Origin: Lachnospiraceae bacterium
Lineage (GTDB): Bacteria; Bacillota; Clostridia; Lachnospirales; Lachnospiraceae
Assembly: GCA_009774625.1 (NCBI GenBank)
Contig: VSOB01000045.1
Coordinates: 1 to 24,489 of the forward strand
Length of the DNA stretch: 24,489 nucleotides
Direction of reading: 5' to 3'
Of this stretch, positions 1-7,280 are shown one piece after another; position 1 is the first letter of the stretch; each line of letters begins with the position of its first letter. The position numbers and the translations under genes were made by a program. The notes beneath the pieces are model-generated. The model was not told the origin of the DNA. It was given only the letters and a program-made list of their open reading frames with translations, and searched no databases.

Positions 1-196
1 AGCCCCATTGCTTCCATTTTTATGTTCAGAGAAACTCTTTGTTTTGTCCAACAGTCCTGAAATCCGGAACAGATACAGCAGGAAATGCAACACACCTATC
101 AAAATTCATAATGTCCCATAAGTCTGGCCAAACTCACACAAAGGCATTGTAACCAACTGTAACCACCGTCTAAAAGTGTCTGACAGTTGAAACGAC
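1..196. other. Intergenic stretch without a recognisable gene
   Basis: No convincing coding frame, RNA gene or promoter was found here. The stretch lies downstream of the 3' end of the tRNA-Gly(GCC) gene and its terminator. The only visible structure is a direct repeat TGTAACCA at 148-155 and 158-165, one helical turn apart. The window edge cuts whatever lies to the left. Confidence 0.5.
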
Positions 197-231
197 AAAA
201 AAACGGAAATGCTGATTTTTCAACATTTCCG
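197..231 (-). terminator. Intrinsic terminator of tRNA-Gly(GCC)
   Basis: Read on the minus strand, an 8-bp stem CGGAAATG/CATTTCCG (204-211 with 224-231) is followed by seven T residues (203-197). It starts 13 bases past the 3' end of the tRNA gene and ends that transcript. Confidence 0.75.
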
Positions 232-244
232 CTACTTTAATCAA

Positions 245-316
245 AGCACGAGACGGGATTCGAACCCGCGACCCTCGCCTTGGCAAGGCGATACTCCACC
301 ACTGAGCCACTCGTGC
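245..316 (-). tRNA. tRNA-Gly, anticodon GCC
   Basis: The minus strand folds into a full cloverleaf. The 7-bp acceptor stem is GCACGAG/CTCGTGC, the anticodon stem TCGCC/GGCGA encloses the loop TTGCCAA with anticodon GCC, and the T arm contains GGTTCGAATCC. The discriminator base is U, as expected for bacterial tRNA-Gly. The next three bases are TTG, so the CCA tail is not encoded and must be added by the nucleotidyltransferase (a cca gene lies at 22642-23958). It has its own promoter and terminator. Confidence 0.96.
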
Positions 317-352
317 CTGTATGAAATTAACCGTTCAAATCGGTACTTGTAA

Positions 353-381
353 ATACTACCATAGACCGCTGCGAATGTCAA
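353..381 (-). promoter_or_regulatory. Sigma-A promoter of tRNA-Gly(GCC)
   Basis: On the minus strand a perfect -35 TTGACA (376-381) lies exactly 17 bp from -10 TAGTAT (353-358). The predicted start is near 346, giving a leader of about 30 bases that contains a small ACCG/CGGT hairpin before the tRNA. Confidence 0.8.
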
Positions 382-451
382 CACACAATTTTTTGAGTTT
401 CCCCATACGACAATTTGCGGCATCCTTCCCGGAATCAGACTTCACCTCGCT

Positions 452-478
452 AAAAAAGCCCTACTCCCGTAAGGCTTT
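452..478 (-). terminator. Intrinsic terminator of tRNA-Gly(UCC)
   Basis: On the minus strand a 10-bp stem (469-478 with 455-464, one G-U pair, loop GGGA) is followed by a run of T (457-452). It begins 5 bases past the tRNA 3' end, so the two glycine tRNAs appear to be separate transcription units. Confidence 0.8.
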
Positions 479-482
479 CAGC

Positions 483-553
483 AGCGGGTGATGGGAATCG
501 AACCCACGTATCCAGCTTGGAAGGCTGGTGTTCTACCATTGAACTACACCCGC
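483..553 (-). tRNA. tRNA-Gly, anticodon UCC
   Basis: The minus strand gives a complete cloverleaf with acceptor stem GCGGGTG/CACCCGC. The anticodon stem CCAGC/GCTGG encloses the loop CTTCCAA (anticodon TCC), and the T arm contains GGTTCGATTCC. The discriminator is U. The following bases are GCT, so CCA is not encoded. With the neighbouring GCC gene it covers all four glycine codons. Confidence 0.96.
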
Positions 554-591
554 ATGACGTGATCTGACTATAAGCTGTATCAGCACGTCAT
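554..591 (-). repeat. Perfect-armed palindrome between tRNA promoter and tRNA
   Basis: Arms ATGACGTG plus CTGA (554-561, 564-567) pair with TCAG plus CACGTCAT (580-591), leaving a two-base bulge. It abuts the tRNA 5' end (553) and lies just below the -10 element (594-599), so the predicted start site falls inside it. It may be the 5' leader hairpin of the pre-tRNA or an operator. Confidence 0.55.
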
Positions 592-593
592 TA

Positions 594-622
594 ATAATAC
601 CAAATCATATCCGAAAAGTCAA
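594..622 (-). promoter_or_regulatory. Sigma-A promoter of tRNA-Gly(UCC)
   Basis: On the minus strand -35 TTGACT (617-622) lies 17 bp from -10 TATTAT (594-599), giving a predicted start near 587. Confidence 0.8.
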
Positions 623-764
623 CCATTTTTTTCAAAAAGTCCTTCCGTCGTCGTATTTTCACTTCTGAATCCTTTCTGATAATCAGACCTTCCCCTGCCC
701 GGAAAAGTTGCATCCTCTTTGCATTTCTTTTGTATTTTTTCAGGCCTTCCTTATCTGCCTGTAG

Positions 765-770
765 TATAAT
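765..770 (+). promoter_or_regulatory. Possible -10 element of the LacI-family gene
   Basis: A perfect TATAAT lies 80 bases upstream of the regulator start. No good -35 is visible at 16-18 bp, so this is a weak or activator-dependent candidate. The rest of the stretch 600-764 shows nothing else on the plus strand. Confidence 0.35.
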
Positions 771-849
771 GTTCCTGTTCTTTATGAATATGATAATGAC
801 GATGTACCTGCATACTTACATAGCCATCGGGTAAAGGAGGCACATAGAA

Positions 850-1869
850 ATGAATGAACATCGTGTCAGAATCTGTGATATTGCAAAAGAGCTGGGCCTG
901 AGTACGGCAACCATTTCCAATGTACTCCACGGCAAAACCGGAAAGGTATCGGACAGAACCGTTCAGAGAGTACAGGCTCTGCTGGAAGAGCGGCAATATA
1001 TCCCCAGTATGGCGGGCATCCTGCTTGCCAGAAACGATTCCCGTATTATCGGCGTGGTGGTGAATGACCATGAAAAGTATGAATCCCACACTCTGGAAGA
1101 TGTGTTCATCGCCGCCTCTCTGAATCATCTTTTGGCAGAGATCGAAAAACGGGGCCTGTTTATGATGATTAAAAAGACCCGCGCTATAGAAGAAATCATA
1201 AAATTCGCTTCCATGTGGAATCTGGACGGTCTGGTACTTTTGGGTTTCTGCCGGCAGGATTACGCCTATCTGAGAAATCATATGCGCATTCCTTTTGTAG
1301 TCTATGACGGATACTGTGAAACAGCCCATCGGATCTATAATATTACCATTGATAATTATGACGGAGGCTTTCAGGTAGGCGCTTTTTTCCGTCAGCAGGG
1401 CCACAGTCATGCTCTGTGCATCTCTGACAATCAGGACTGTATGGATGCAGAGCGCTATCATGGGTTTTGCGACGGATTCGCACCCGGCAGCGCGGAATTT
1501 ATGCTGATCCCCATGAAAAAAACGCATCGTCGTCAATTTTATCTGGACTGTTTTGAACGGCTCCTGGAATTTTCCGCTGTTTTTGCCGTTTCTGATTATT
1601 ATGCCATAGATCTGATTCATTTTCTGAACGAACAGAATATTTCTGTTCCCGGCCATATTTCCGTTGCAGGCTTTGATGATACGCCTATGTGCACACAGAT
1701 CTCTCCCACTCTGACCTCCGTCAGACAGGATGTGGCGCTGCGGGCCAGAATCGCTATGGATGCACTCCATGCCCTGAAAGAAAACCGGGAAACAGAAACC
1801 GGGATCATGCTCCCGGTTACGCTGATAAAACGGGACAGCACCGGGCCGAAACAGCCTGCAGACGGCTAA
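850..1869 (+). CDS. LacI-family transcriptional regulator
   Basis: This is a 339-residue DNA-binding regulator with standard LacI/GalR architecture. An N-terminal helix-turn-helix (about residues 8-27, core DIAKELGLSTATISNVL) is followed by the hinge (about 50-60) and a periplasmic-binding-protein-like effector domain (about 62-325). Late in that domain the family motif VAGFDDTP is visible. The ATG at 850 follows AAAGGAGG with good spacing. The alpha-glucosidase gene begins 145 bases downstream on the same strand, and maltodextrin genes lie further on, so it most likely controls alpha-glucan use with a maltooligosaccharide-type ligand; that role is inferred from position. A pseudo-palindrome with a central CG just upstream of the alpha-glucosidase promoter is a candidate operator. 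Confidence 0.93.
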   Translation: MNEHRVRICDIAKELGLSTATISNVLHGKTGKVSDRTVQRVQALLEERQYIPSMAGILLARNDSRIIGVVVNDHEKYESHTLEDVFIAASLNHLLAEIEKRGLFMMIKKTRAIEEIIKFASMWNLDGLVLLGFCRQDYAYLRNHMRIPFVVYDGYCETAHRIYNITIDNYDGGFQVGAFFRQQGHSHALCISDNQDCMDAERYHGFCDGFAPGSAEFMLIPMKKTHRRQFYLDCFERLLEFSAVFAVSDYYAIDLIHFLNEQNISVPGHISVAGFDDTPMCTQISPTLTSVRQDVALRARIAMDALHALKENRETETGIMLPVTLIKRDSTGPKQPADG

Positions 1870-1912
1870 ATTAGTAAATTTGCATAAATTTTTCTTTTGT
1901 TTTTTGTCACAG

Positions 1913-1926
1913 GTTATGCGTTTAAC
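1913..1926. promoter_or_regulatory. Candidate LacI-type operator
   Basis: GTTATGCGTTTAAC has matching arms GTTA/TAAC and a central CG, with 10 of 14 positions symmetric. That is the general layout of LacI/GalR-family operators. It ends two bases before the -35 of the putative alpha-glucosidase promoter. It does not fit the CcpA cre consensus well. Confidence 0.35.
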
Positions 1927-1928
1927 TT

Positions 1929-1957
1929 TTGAAGTTATCGGATACACGCGCTACAAT
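1929..1957 (+). promoter_or_regulatory. Putative promoter of the alpha-glucosidase gene
   Basis: TTGAAG (1929-1934) and TACAAT (1952-1957) are separated by exactly 17 bp, and the start codon lies 57 bases downstream. The element sits next to the candidate operator at 1913-1926. Confidence 0.55.
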
Positions 1958-2014
1958 AAAGAAAAATAAAAAATCAGTTTCCCAATATTTTGACAGAAAC
2001 AGGAGGAAAGTTGT

Positions 2015-3700
2015 ATGCAAAAAAAATGGTGGCATAATAAAGTGGCCTATCAAATTTATCCCAAGAGCTTTCTGGATACTACAGGAAACGGCATCGGAGA
2101 TCTGCGGGGCATCCTCGGCAAACTGGATTATCTGAAAGAACTGGGGATTGATATCATCTGGATCTCTCCCTGCTACCAGTCCCCGCTGGCAGATCAGGGC
2201 TATGATATCTCTGACTATTATCGGATCGATCCCCGCTTCGGCACTATGGAAGATATGGAGGAACTGATCGCCAAAGCCAAAGAAAGAGACATCTCTATCC
2301 TGATGGATCTGGTGGTCAATCACTGCTCCGATGAACATGAGTGGTTTCAGAAAGCGCTGCAGGACCCCTACGGACCTTATGCGGACTATTTCTATTTTGA
2401 AAAAGGCGTAAATGGCCAGCCGCCCAATAACTGGCGCAGCTACTTCGGCGGCAGTGTCTGGGAACCGGTGCCCGGCACTGATTTGTACTATCTTCATGCG
2501 TTCCATAAAAAGCAGCCTGATCTGAACTGGGAAAATCCGGCACTGCGGGAAGAAATCTATCAAATGATGTGCTGGTGGATGGACAAGGGACTGGCGGGTT
2601 TCCGCATCGATGCCATTATCAACATCAAAAAAGCGCTGCCTTTTACCAATTACAACTATCCTCCGGACAGGGACGACGGTCTTGCGGCAGTGACCACCAT
2701 GCTGTCCGATGCGGTGGGAATCGGCGATTTTTTGGGAGAGATGCGGGATCGGGTCTTTCATAAATATGATGCCTTTACCGTAGGTGAAGTATTCAATGTA
2801 AAAGAAGAAGAACTGGCTGATTTTATCGGAGATGACGGCTATTTCTCCACCATGTTCGATTTCCGGGCGGCTGTGTGGGGCGGAAGCCCGAAAGGCTGGT
2901 ATGACTCCTGTCATATTACGCCCCAGGCATACAAATCCTGCTGTTTTACCTCTCAAAAGCTGATGCAGAATGTAGGATATCTTTCCAATATTATCGAAAA
3001 TCACGACGAACCCAGAGGCGTCAGCCGCTACATACCGCCGCAGGAACTTTCCGATCCTGCCAAAAAGCTGCTGGCGGCGGTATCCTTTATGCTGCGGGGA
3101 CTGCCCTGGATCTATCAGGGCCAGGAACTGGGTATGGAAAATCTGCCCTTTTCCTCCATTGATGAGATCGATGATGTAAGTACACGGGACGAATATGAAG
3201 TGGCCCGCCGCAGTGGTCTGTCAGAGGCGGAAGCGCTGTCTGCCGTATCATTTTACAGCCGGGACAATGCGCGTACCCCCTTCCAGTGGGATGACGGCAA
3301 AAATGCGGGCTTTACCACCGGCACACCCTGGCTCCGGGTCAATCCCAACTACACCAGGATCAATGCAAAAGCCCAGATGCGGGACAAAAATTCTCTGTTT
3401 TCCTTTTATCAGGCATTGATTGCGCTCAGAAAACACCCGGACTATACAGATACCATCGTCTATGGCACACTGGAACCCTTTATGGAAGATGCCGAAAACC
3501 TGATGGCCTTTTATCGCCGTGGCGAAGCGCAGACTCTGCTGGTTCTGGCCAATTTCAGGAAAGAATCCAGAACGCTTACACTGCCTGCCCCCGTCAAACG
3601 TATACTGCTGAACAATTATCCTTCTCTGGATATCGAAAATGACACTGTTGTCACACTTGGAGATTATCAGGCTGTGATCCTTGACATGACAGCGGTCTGA
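2015..3700 (+). CDS. GH13 alpha-glucosidase (oligo-1,6-glucosidase/maltase type)
   Basis: This 561-residue cytoplasmic glycoside hydrolase of family 13 resembles subfamily 31 and has the usual length for it. It would release glucose from the non-reducing end of maltooligosaccharides or isomalto-oligosaccharides. All GH13 regions are present: DLVVNH (98-103), region V QPDLNW (167-172), GFRIDA with nucleophile D199, GEVF with acid/base E258, and NHDEPR with D331. The N-terminus lacks a signal peptide. The ATG at 2015 follows AGGAGG. The residue after the nucleophile is alanine (A200) rather than the valine typical of alpha-1,6-acting members, which favours alpha-1,4 or mixed specificity (inference). 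It lies directly downstream of the LacI regulator and opposite a GH13 operon, consistent with a shared maltodextrin pathway. Confidence 0.94.
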   Translation: MQKKWWHNKVAYQIYPKSFLDTTGNGIGDLRGILGKLDYLKELGIDIIWISPCYQSPLADQGYDISDYYRIDPRFGTMEDMEELIAKAKERDISILMDLVVNHCSDEHEWFQKALQDPYGPYADYFYFEKGVNGQPPNNWRSYFGGSVWEPVPGTDLYYLHAFHKKQPDLNWENPALREEIYQMMCWWMDKGLAGFRIDAIINIKKALPFTNYNYPPDRDDGLAAVTTMLSDAVGIGDFLGEMRDRVFHKYDAFTVGEVFNVKEEELADFIGDDGYFSTMFDFRAAVWGGSPKGWYDSCHITPQAYKSCCFTSQKLMQNVGYLSNIIENHDEPRGVSRYIPPQELSDPAKKLLAAVSFMLRGLPWIYQGQELGMENLPFSSIDEIDDVSTRDEYEVARRSGLSEAEALSAVSFYSRDNARTPFQWDDGKNAGFTTGTPWLRVNPNYTRINAKAQMRDKNSLFSFYQALIALRKHPDYTDTIVYGTLEPFMEDAENLMAFYRRGEAQTLLVLANFRKESRTLTLPAPVKRILLNNYPSLDIENDTVVTLGDYQAVILDMTAV

Positions 3701-3727
3701 AGCTACACTGCTTTCTCAATAATATAT

Positions 3728-3767
3728 CCGGCCATGCAGACAGCCATTGTGTTTTCTGCATGGCCGG
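3728..3767. repeat. Perfect 13-bp stem hairpin after the alpha-glucosidase
   Basis: CCGGCCATGCAGA (3728-3740) pairs exactly with TCTGCATGGCCGG (3755-3767) across a 14-base loop. It starts 27 bases after the stop codon. Neither strand has a proper T tract after the stem, so it is a weak terminator, an mRNA 3'-end stabiliser or a dispersed palindromic repeat. In the rest of 3768-3953 I see only an A/T-rich stretch with a TAGAAT that could be a -10 element. Confidence 0.6.
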
Positions 3768-3953
3768 GCAATTACATCTTCAATAAAGGCGCTTCTGTTT
3801 CCTTCCATCTGCAACTACAACTACCGCCGCCGCAACTTTCCCCCAAAACAAATGGAAAAATTTCCCTCACTGTGATACCATAGAATAAACGATATACAAA
3901 CATCAGACAGTCACAGAGCAAGTCAGCAAATCCGCAAAAGGAGCGAAACCGAT

Positions 3954-5039
3954 ATGACAGATAAAAAATTACTGGAGTTTTTATGCAAAGAAACCACCTT
4001 TGAGGAGATCGGAAACGAACAGCTTCTCCACCAGGAGCCTGCGTTTGGGGAAATGGTCGGAGCGGCTATCAACAGCGGCACTCTTCTGGAAGTCACCAAA
4101 CAGCTCAGTGATTCCCTGACGGACATGGATCTCTACAAAGCCTGCCTGCTGTCCCACTTGATCGGATTTGCCTGTGAAAAAGAGAAAAGCACCGCTGCCG
4201 GTGAGGGCGTGGTCACATTGCTGGCAAGTACCTGCGAAGCCGTATATGAAATGCTCAAAAGTATGGAAGTCGATGAAACCTGTCAGCTCCCCTCCGATCT
4301 GCATGCACTCTATCAGTCAAATCCCCGCCACCTCAGGGCATACTACGGACTGGAAACGCTCTGCATTGCATCCATGGCATTTCTGACAAGAGACAAGAAA
4401 CTGCGGTATTTGCTGCGGAGCAAAAATCTGAGAGAAAAAATCAACTACCTGGCAGAGGAAACTCCCTCATGCCCTCAGCTTAACTCGATATATTATGTGA
4501 ACCGTATGCAGAATACCTGTTCTGATCTGAAACTGTTGGTTCTGCAGCCCGATAAAAAACAGGGATTTCTGGCTGTTGCCAACGATCTGGACAACTGCTT
4601 CCATCTGATTTTCCTTCTGGAAGAACAGATTGCCAAAACAATGGGCAGTCAATATGGCATGTCCGGGTTTACTGCAGACCCCATACTGTCGGAACTGGCC
4701 CACGGCGCATATCCTCAGGAGGCACAGGATCGCTCTTATACTACCTTTTTCACAGAGTTCAATTATGGAATGCTGCAAAAAAAGGAGGACCTTACAGGCT
4801 CCGCACAGGATATCCTGTCATATCTGATCTGGGGTGAGATGCCGCCGGAAGCTATCCCGTATGTCGATGAACATGCGGTTATTGTACTTACCGATCCCCG
4901 GATGCACCGCAGTTTTGATTCCTCGTTCATGAGTGTACCCCATACGGCGCTGCACCCTTATGTCCGGATTGAACGGGAACTGACAGCAACAGAATATGAT
5001 ACATGGCTGCGGCAGATTCAGGCTGTCTCTGTCCGCTGA
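3954..5039 (+). CDS. Conserved-looking protein of unknown function
   Basis: I do not recognise this 361-residue protein. The frame is solid: ATG after an AAGGAGCG ribosome binding site, codon use like its neighbours, and no frameshift. The product is predicted soluble, acidic and largely helical, with no signal peptide or membrane segment. The N-terminal half (1-150) looks like an all-helical fold. Residues about 185-230 alternate short strands and helices, and the C-terminus (310-361) contains VIVLTDPRMHRSF and a short helical tail. No catalytic signature, metal-binding cluster or nucleotide-binding loop is obvious. It lies 88 bases upstream of the RlmI-type methyltransferase on the same strand, with only small competing hairpins between (for example GGATAC/GTATCC at 5049-5073), so the two may be co-transcribed. 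Confidence 0.85.
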   Translation: MTDKKLLEFLCKETTFEEIGNEQLLHQEPAFGEMVGAAINSGTLLEVTKQLSDSLTDMDLYKACLLSHLIGFACEKEKSTAAGEGVVTLLASTCEAVYEMLKSMEVDETCQLPSDLHALYQSNPRHLRAYYGLETLCIASMAFLTRDKKLRYLLRSKNLREKINYLAEETPSCPQLNSIYYVNRMQNTCSDLKLLVLQPDKKQGFLAVANDLDNCFHLIFLLEEQIAKTMGSQYGMSGFTADPILSELAHGAYPQEAQDRSYTTFFTEFNYGMLQKKEDLTGSAQDILSYLIWGEMPPEAIPYVDEHAVIVLTDPRMHRSFDSSFMSVPHTALHPYVRIERELTATEYDTWLRQIQAVSVR

Positions 5040-5127
5040 AAGCAGAGCGGATACTGCTGTTATCTCTGTATCCATACCCTGCAACTGACGAGTCAACGAA
5101 CGACAATCCACGGCAGAAAGGAAATCC

Positions 5128-6336
5128 ATGATGGCAGAAAATACCTGTGTTACATTAAAAAAGGGACAGGGGCGTACCCTGAAATCCGGCGGTCTATGGG
5201 TCTATGACAATGAAATTGACCATATTACCGGCGCATTTGAGGATGGAGATATGGTTTCTGTCCTGGATTTTGACGGTTATTTTCTGGGTTATGGCTTTCT
5301 CAACACCCGTTCCAAAATTACGGTCCGCATCCTGTCCCGCCATAAGGATCATCCGGTAACAGAGGATTTGATCCGTCAGCGGCTCCGGGATGCCTGGGCA
5401 TATCGTAAAGAGGTCATTGATACCTCCTGCTGCCGTATCGTATTCGGCGAAGCGGATTTTCTGCCCGGTATCACCATTGATAAATTTTCCGATGTACTGG
5501 TGGTGGAATCTCTGGCACTGGGCATCGACCGCTGGAAACCTTTTATCCTGTCGGCCCTTACAGACATTCTGAAAAATGACGGCATTGTCATACGCGGAAT
5601 CTATGAAAGAAGCGACGCCAAAGTCAGACTGCAGGAAGGGATGGAACGGTACAAAGGCTTTATCGGCCCCGCTTTCGATACCAATGTGAAAATCATCGAA
5701 AACGGAGTCATTTACATGGTGGATGTGAAGGACGGGCAAAAAACCGGATTTTTCCTGGATCAGAAACAAAACCGGGCTTCTATCCACAGATTCTGCAAAG
5801 GCAAAAAGGTACTGGACTGCTTCACCCATACCGGTTCCTTTGCCTTAAATGCCGGAATCGCAGGCGCCGCCTCCGTGCTGGGTGTGGACGCTTCCGAAAC
5901 AGCCATCCAATATGCCAGAGAAAATGCCCGTCTGAATCATCTGGAAGATACGGTACACTTCAGGAGCGCCGATGTTTTTGATCTTCTGCCCGCTCTGGAA
6001 GCGGCAGGAGAGCGTTTCGATGTGGTCATTCTGGACCCGCCTGCCTTCACCAAGTCCAGAAGCTCCATCCGCAGCGCAGTCAGAGGTTACCGGGAAATCA
6101 ATCTGCGGGGCTGCCGTCTGGTCAAAAACGGCGGATTTCTTGTTACCTGCTCCTGCTCACATTTTATGGATCCTCAGCTCTTTGCCGACACCATAAAAGA
6201 AGCCGCCCGATGCGCCCACAGACGGCTGCGCCAAGTGGAATTTCGCACGCAGGCGCCTGACCATCCCATCCTATGGGCATCGGACAGCTCCTATTATTTA
6301 AAATTTTATATTTTCCAGGTATGCGATGAGCTGTGA
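5128..6336 (+). CDS. rlmI: Class I SAM-dependent rRNA methyltransferase (RlmI/YwbD-like)
   Basis: This 402-residue RNA methyltransferase belongs to the family of E. coli RlmI, which makes 5-methylcytosine in 23S rRNA. An N-terminal PUA-like RNA-binding domain (about 5-75) is followed by a linker domain and a Rossmann methyltransferase domain (about 190-400). Visible motifs are GQKTGFFLDQ (203-212), the SAM-binding stretch DCFTHTGSF (230-238), the motif IV DPPAF (303-307) and CSCSHF (341-346), where cysteine is the expected catalytic nucleophile. The start is ATGATG; either codon fits the AAAGGAAA site upstream. Its stop lies 9 bases from the stop of the convergent sugar kinase gene. The family is clear, but the exact rRNA position is not shown by the sequence. 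Confidence 0.9.
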   Translation: MMAENTCVTLKKGQGRTLKSGGLWVYDNEIDHITGAFEDGDMVSVLDFDGYFLGYGFLNTRSKITVRILSRHKDHPVTEDLIRQRLRDAWAYRKEVIDTSCCRIVFGEADFLPGITIDKFSDVLVVESLALGIDRWKPFILSALTDILKNDGIVIRGIYERSDAKVRLQEGMERYKGFIGPAFDTNVKIIENGVIYMVDVKDGQKTGFFLDQKQNRASIHRFCKGKKVLDCFTHTGSFALNAGIAGAASVLGVDASETAIQYARENARLNHLEDTVHFRSADVFDLLPALEAAGERFDVVILDPPAFTKSRSSIRSAVRGYREINLRGCRLVKNGGFLVTCSCSHFMDPQLFADTIKEAARCAHRRLRQVEFRTQAPDHPILWASDSSYYLKFYIFQVCDEL

Positions 6337-6355
6337 AGGAGCTTTTCAGCCCTTC
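6335..6355. repeat. Hairpin covering both stop codons of convergent genes
   Basis: GAAGG-A-GCT pairs with AGC-CCTTC around a TTTC loop, giving eight base pairs with one bulge. It overlaps the end of the methyltransferase stop codon (6334-6336) and all of the kinase stop codon (6346-6348). There is no T tract on either strand, so terminator function is doubtful. Confidence 0.4.
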
Positions 6356-7236
6356 TGCAATGCGTTTTGCACCTCATCCATCGTGGGAATAGAATCCGTG
6401 GCCCCCATACGGGATACTGTAATGGACGATGCCCTGGCACACATTTTAAGCGCTTCCTGTATGGGCATATCGTCCAGTATGGAAGCTATGAAATAGCCGG
6501 TAAAAGTATCCCCTGCCGCGGTGGTATCCACTGCTTCCACCTCAAAGATCCCCTGTCTGCAGGTCTGTTCCCGATCCCGGTACATCACACCGTCCGCCCC
6601 TAACGTCAGCACGACTCTGGAGTCCGGGAACTTTTCCATCATCACATCCAGTATCTTCTCCGGCTCTGTTTCGCCGGAAATCTGTCCGCCCTCGATCTCA
6701 TTCAGCAGAAAAATGGAAATCTTTTTCAAATCGCACGCATCCAGTGCACTGTCAAAAGGAGATGGATTCAACGCGATCTGCATCCCCCTTTCATATGCTT
6801 TGTCAATGATATAATCCAGTTCATTGATCTCATTTTGCAGCAGCAGTATATCCCCCTTCTCAAAATGGGACAGTACTTCCTCCACAAATTCTTTTGTAAT
6901 CTGCCGATTGCTGCCGCCATACAGCAAAATACAGTTCTGTGCATGCTTATCAAGCTGTATGATTGTATGCCCGCTTTTTCCGGGAATCTGTCTGATCCAT
7001 GTGGTATCCACTCCGCTTTTTCTGCAGGCTTCCAGAAACCCGTCCCCTTCTTCGCCTACCATACCTGCGTGAAATACCGGAACACCCGCCCTGGCGAGAG
7101 AAATCGACTGATTCAGTCCCTTCCCGCCAAGAAATGTTTCCATTCCGGAAGAGCTGAGCGTTTCTCCCGGCGTCACTGCATGATCCACACGATATACATA
7201 ATCATAGTTTAAAGACCCAAAATTCAATACCTTCAT
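6346..7236 (-). CDS. PfkB/ribokinase-family sugar kinase
   Basis: This 296-residue cytoplasmic kinase belongs to the ribokinase/PfkB family and would phosphorylate a sugar or nucleoside with ATP. The N-terminal signature GGKG (37-40) follows the substrate-binding strand GSLNYDY. NPSP (157-160) and LNE (178-180) are family positions, and the C-terminal signature DTTAAGDTFTGYF (237-249) includes the catalytic base D243 and the anion hole. Length is normal for ribokinase. The ATG follows GGAGAGAG. It is the last gene of a minus-strand operon, 44 bases after the short GH13 gene, so its substrate may be a sugar delivered by that pathway. Ribokinase is the closest name, but the substrate is not readable from the sequence. 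Confidence 0.88.
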   Translation of the reverse strand: MKVLNFGSLNYDYVYRVDHAVTPGETLSSSGMETFLGGKGLNQSISLARAGVPVFHAGMVGEEGDGFLEACRKSGVDTTWIRQIPGKSGHTIIQLDKHAQNCILLYGGSNRQITKEFVEEVLSHFEKGDILLLQNEINELDYIIDKAYERGMQIALNPSPFDSALDACDLKKISIFLLNEIEGGQISGETEPEKILDVMMEKFPDSRVVLTLGADGVMYRDREQTCRQGIFEVEAVDTTAAGDTFTGYFIASILDDMPIQEALKMCARASSITVSRMGATDSIPTMDEVQNALQKG

Positions 7237-7280
7237 CCACTCTCTCCATTTCCACCCGACATGCTTCTTTTATCCGCAGA

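Noticed and set aside
241..423. Small minus-strand frame of 60 codons
   Set aside because: It is the translation of the tRNA-Gly(GCC) promoter and gene, not a protein.
1913..1926. CcpA cre site reading of the palindrome before the alpha-glucosidase
   Set aside because: Several fixed positions of the cre consensus (flanking TG, A and CA) do not match; a LacI-type operator is a better fit.
751..1947. Long minus-strand open frame (398 residues) opposite the LacI gene
   Set aside because: It lacks a ribosome binding site and any family motif, and is the antisense shadow of a clear LacI-family gene.
1922..3004. Minus-strand open frame of 360 residues opposite the alpha-glucosidase
   Set aside because: It is antisense to a GH13 gene with all catalytic motifs; its translation has no recognisable domain.
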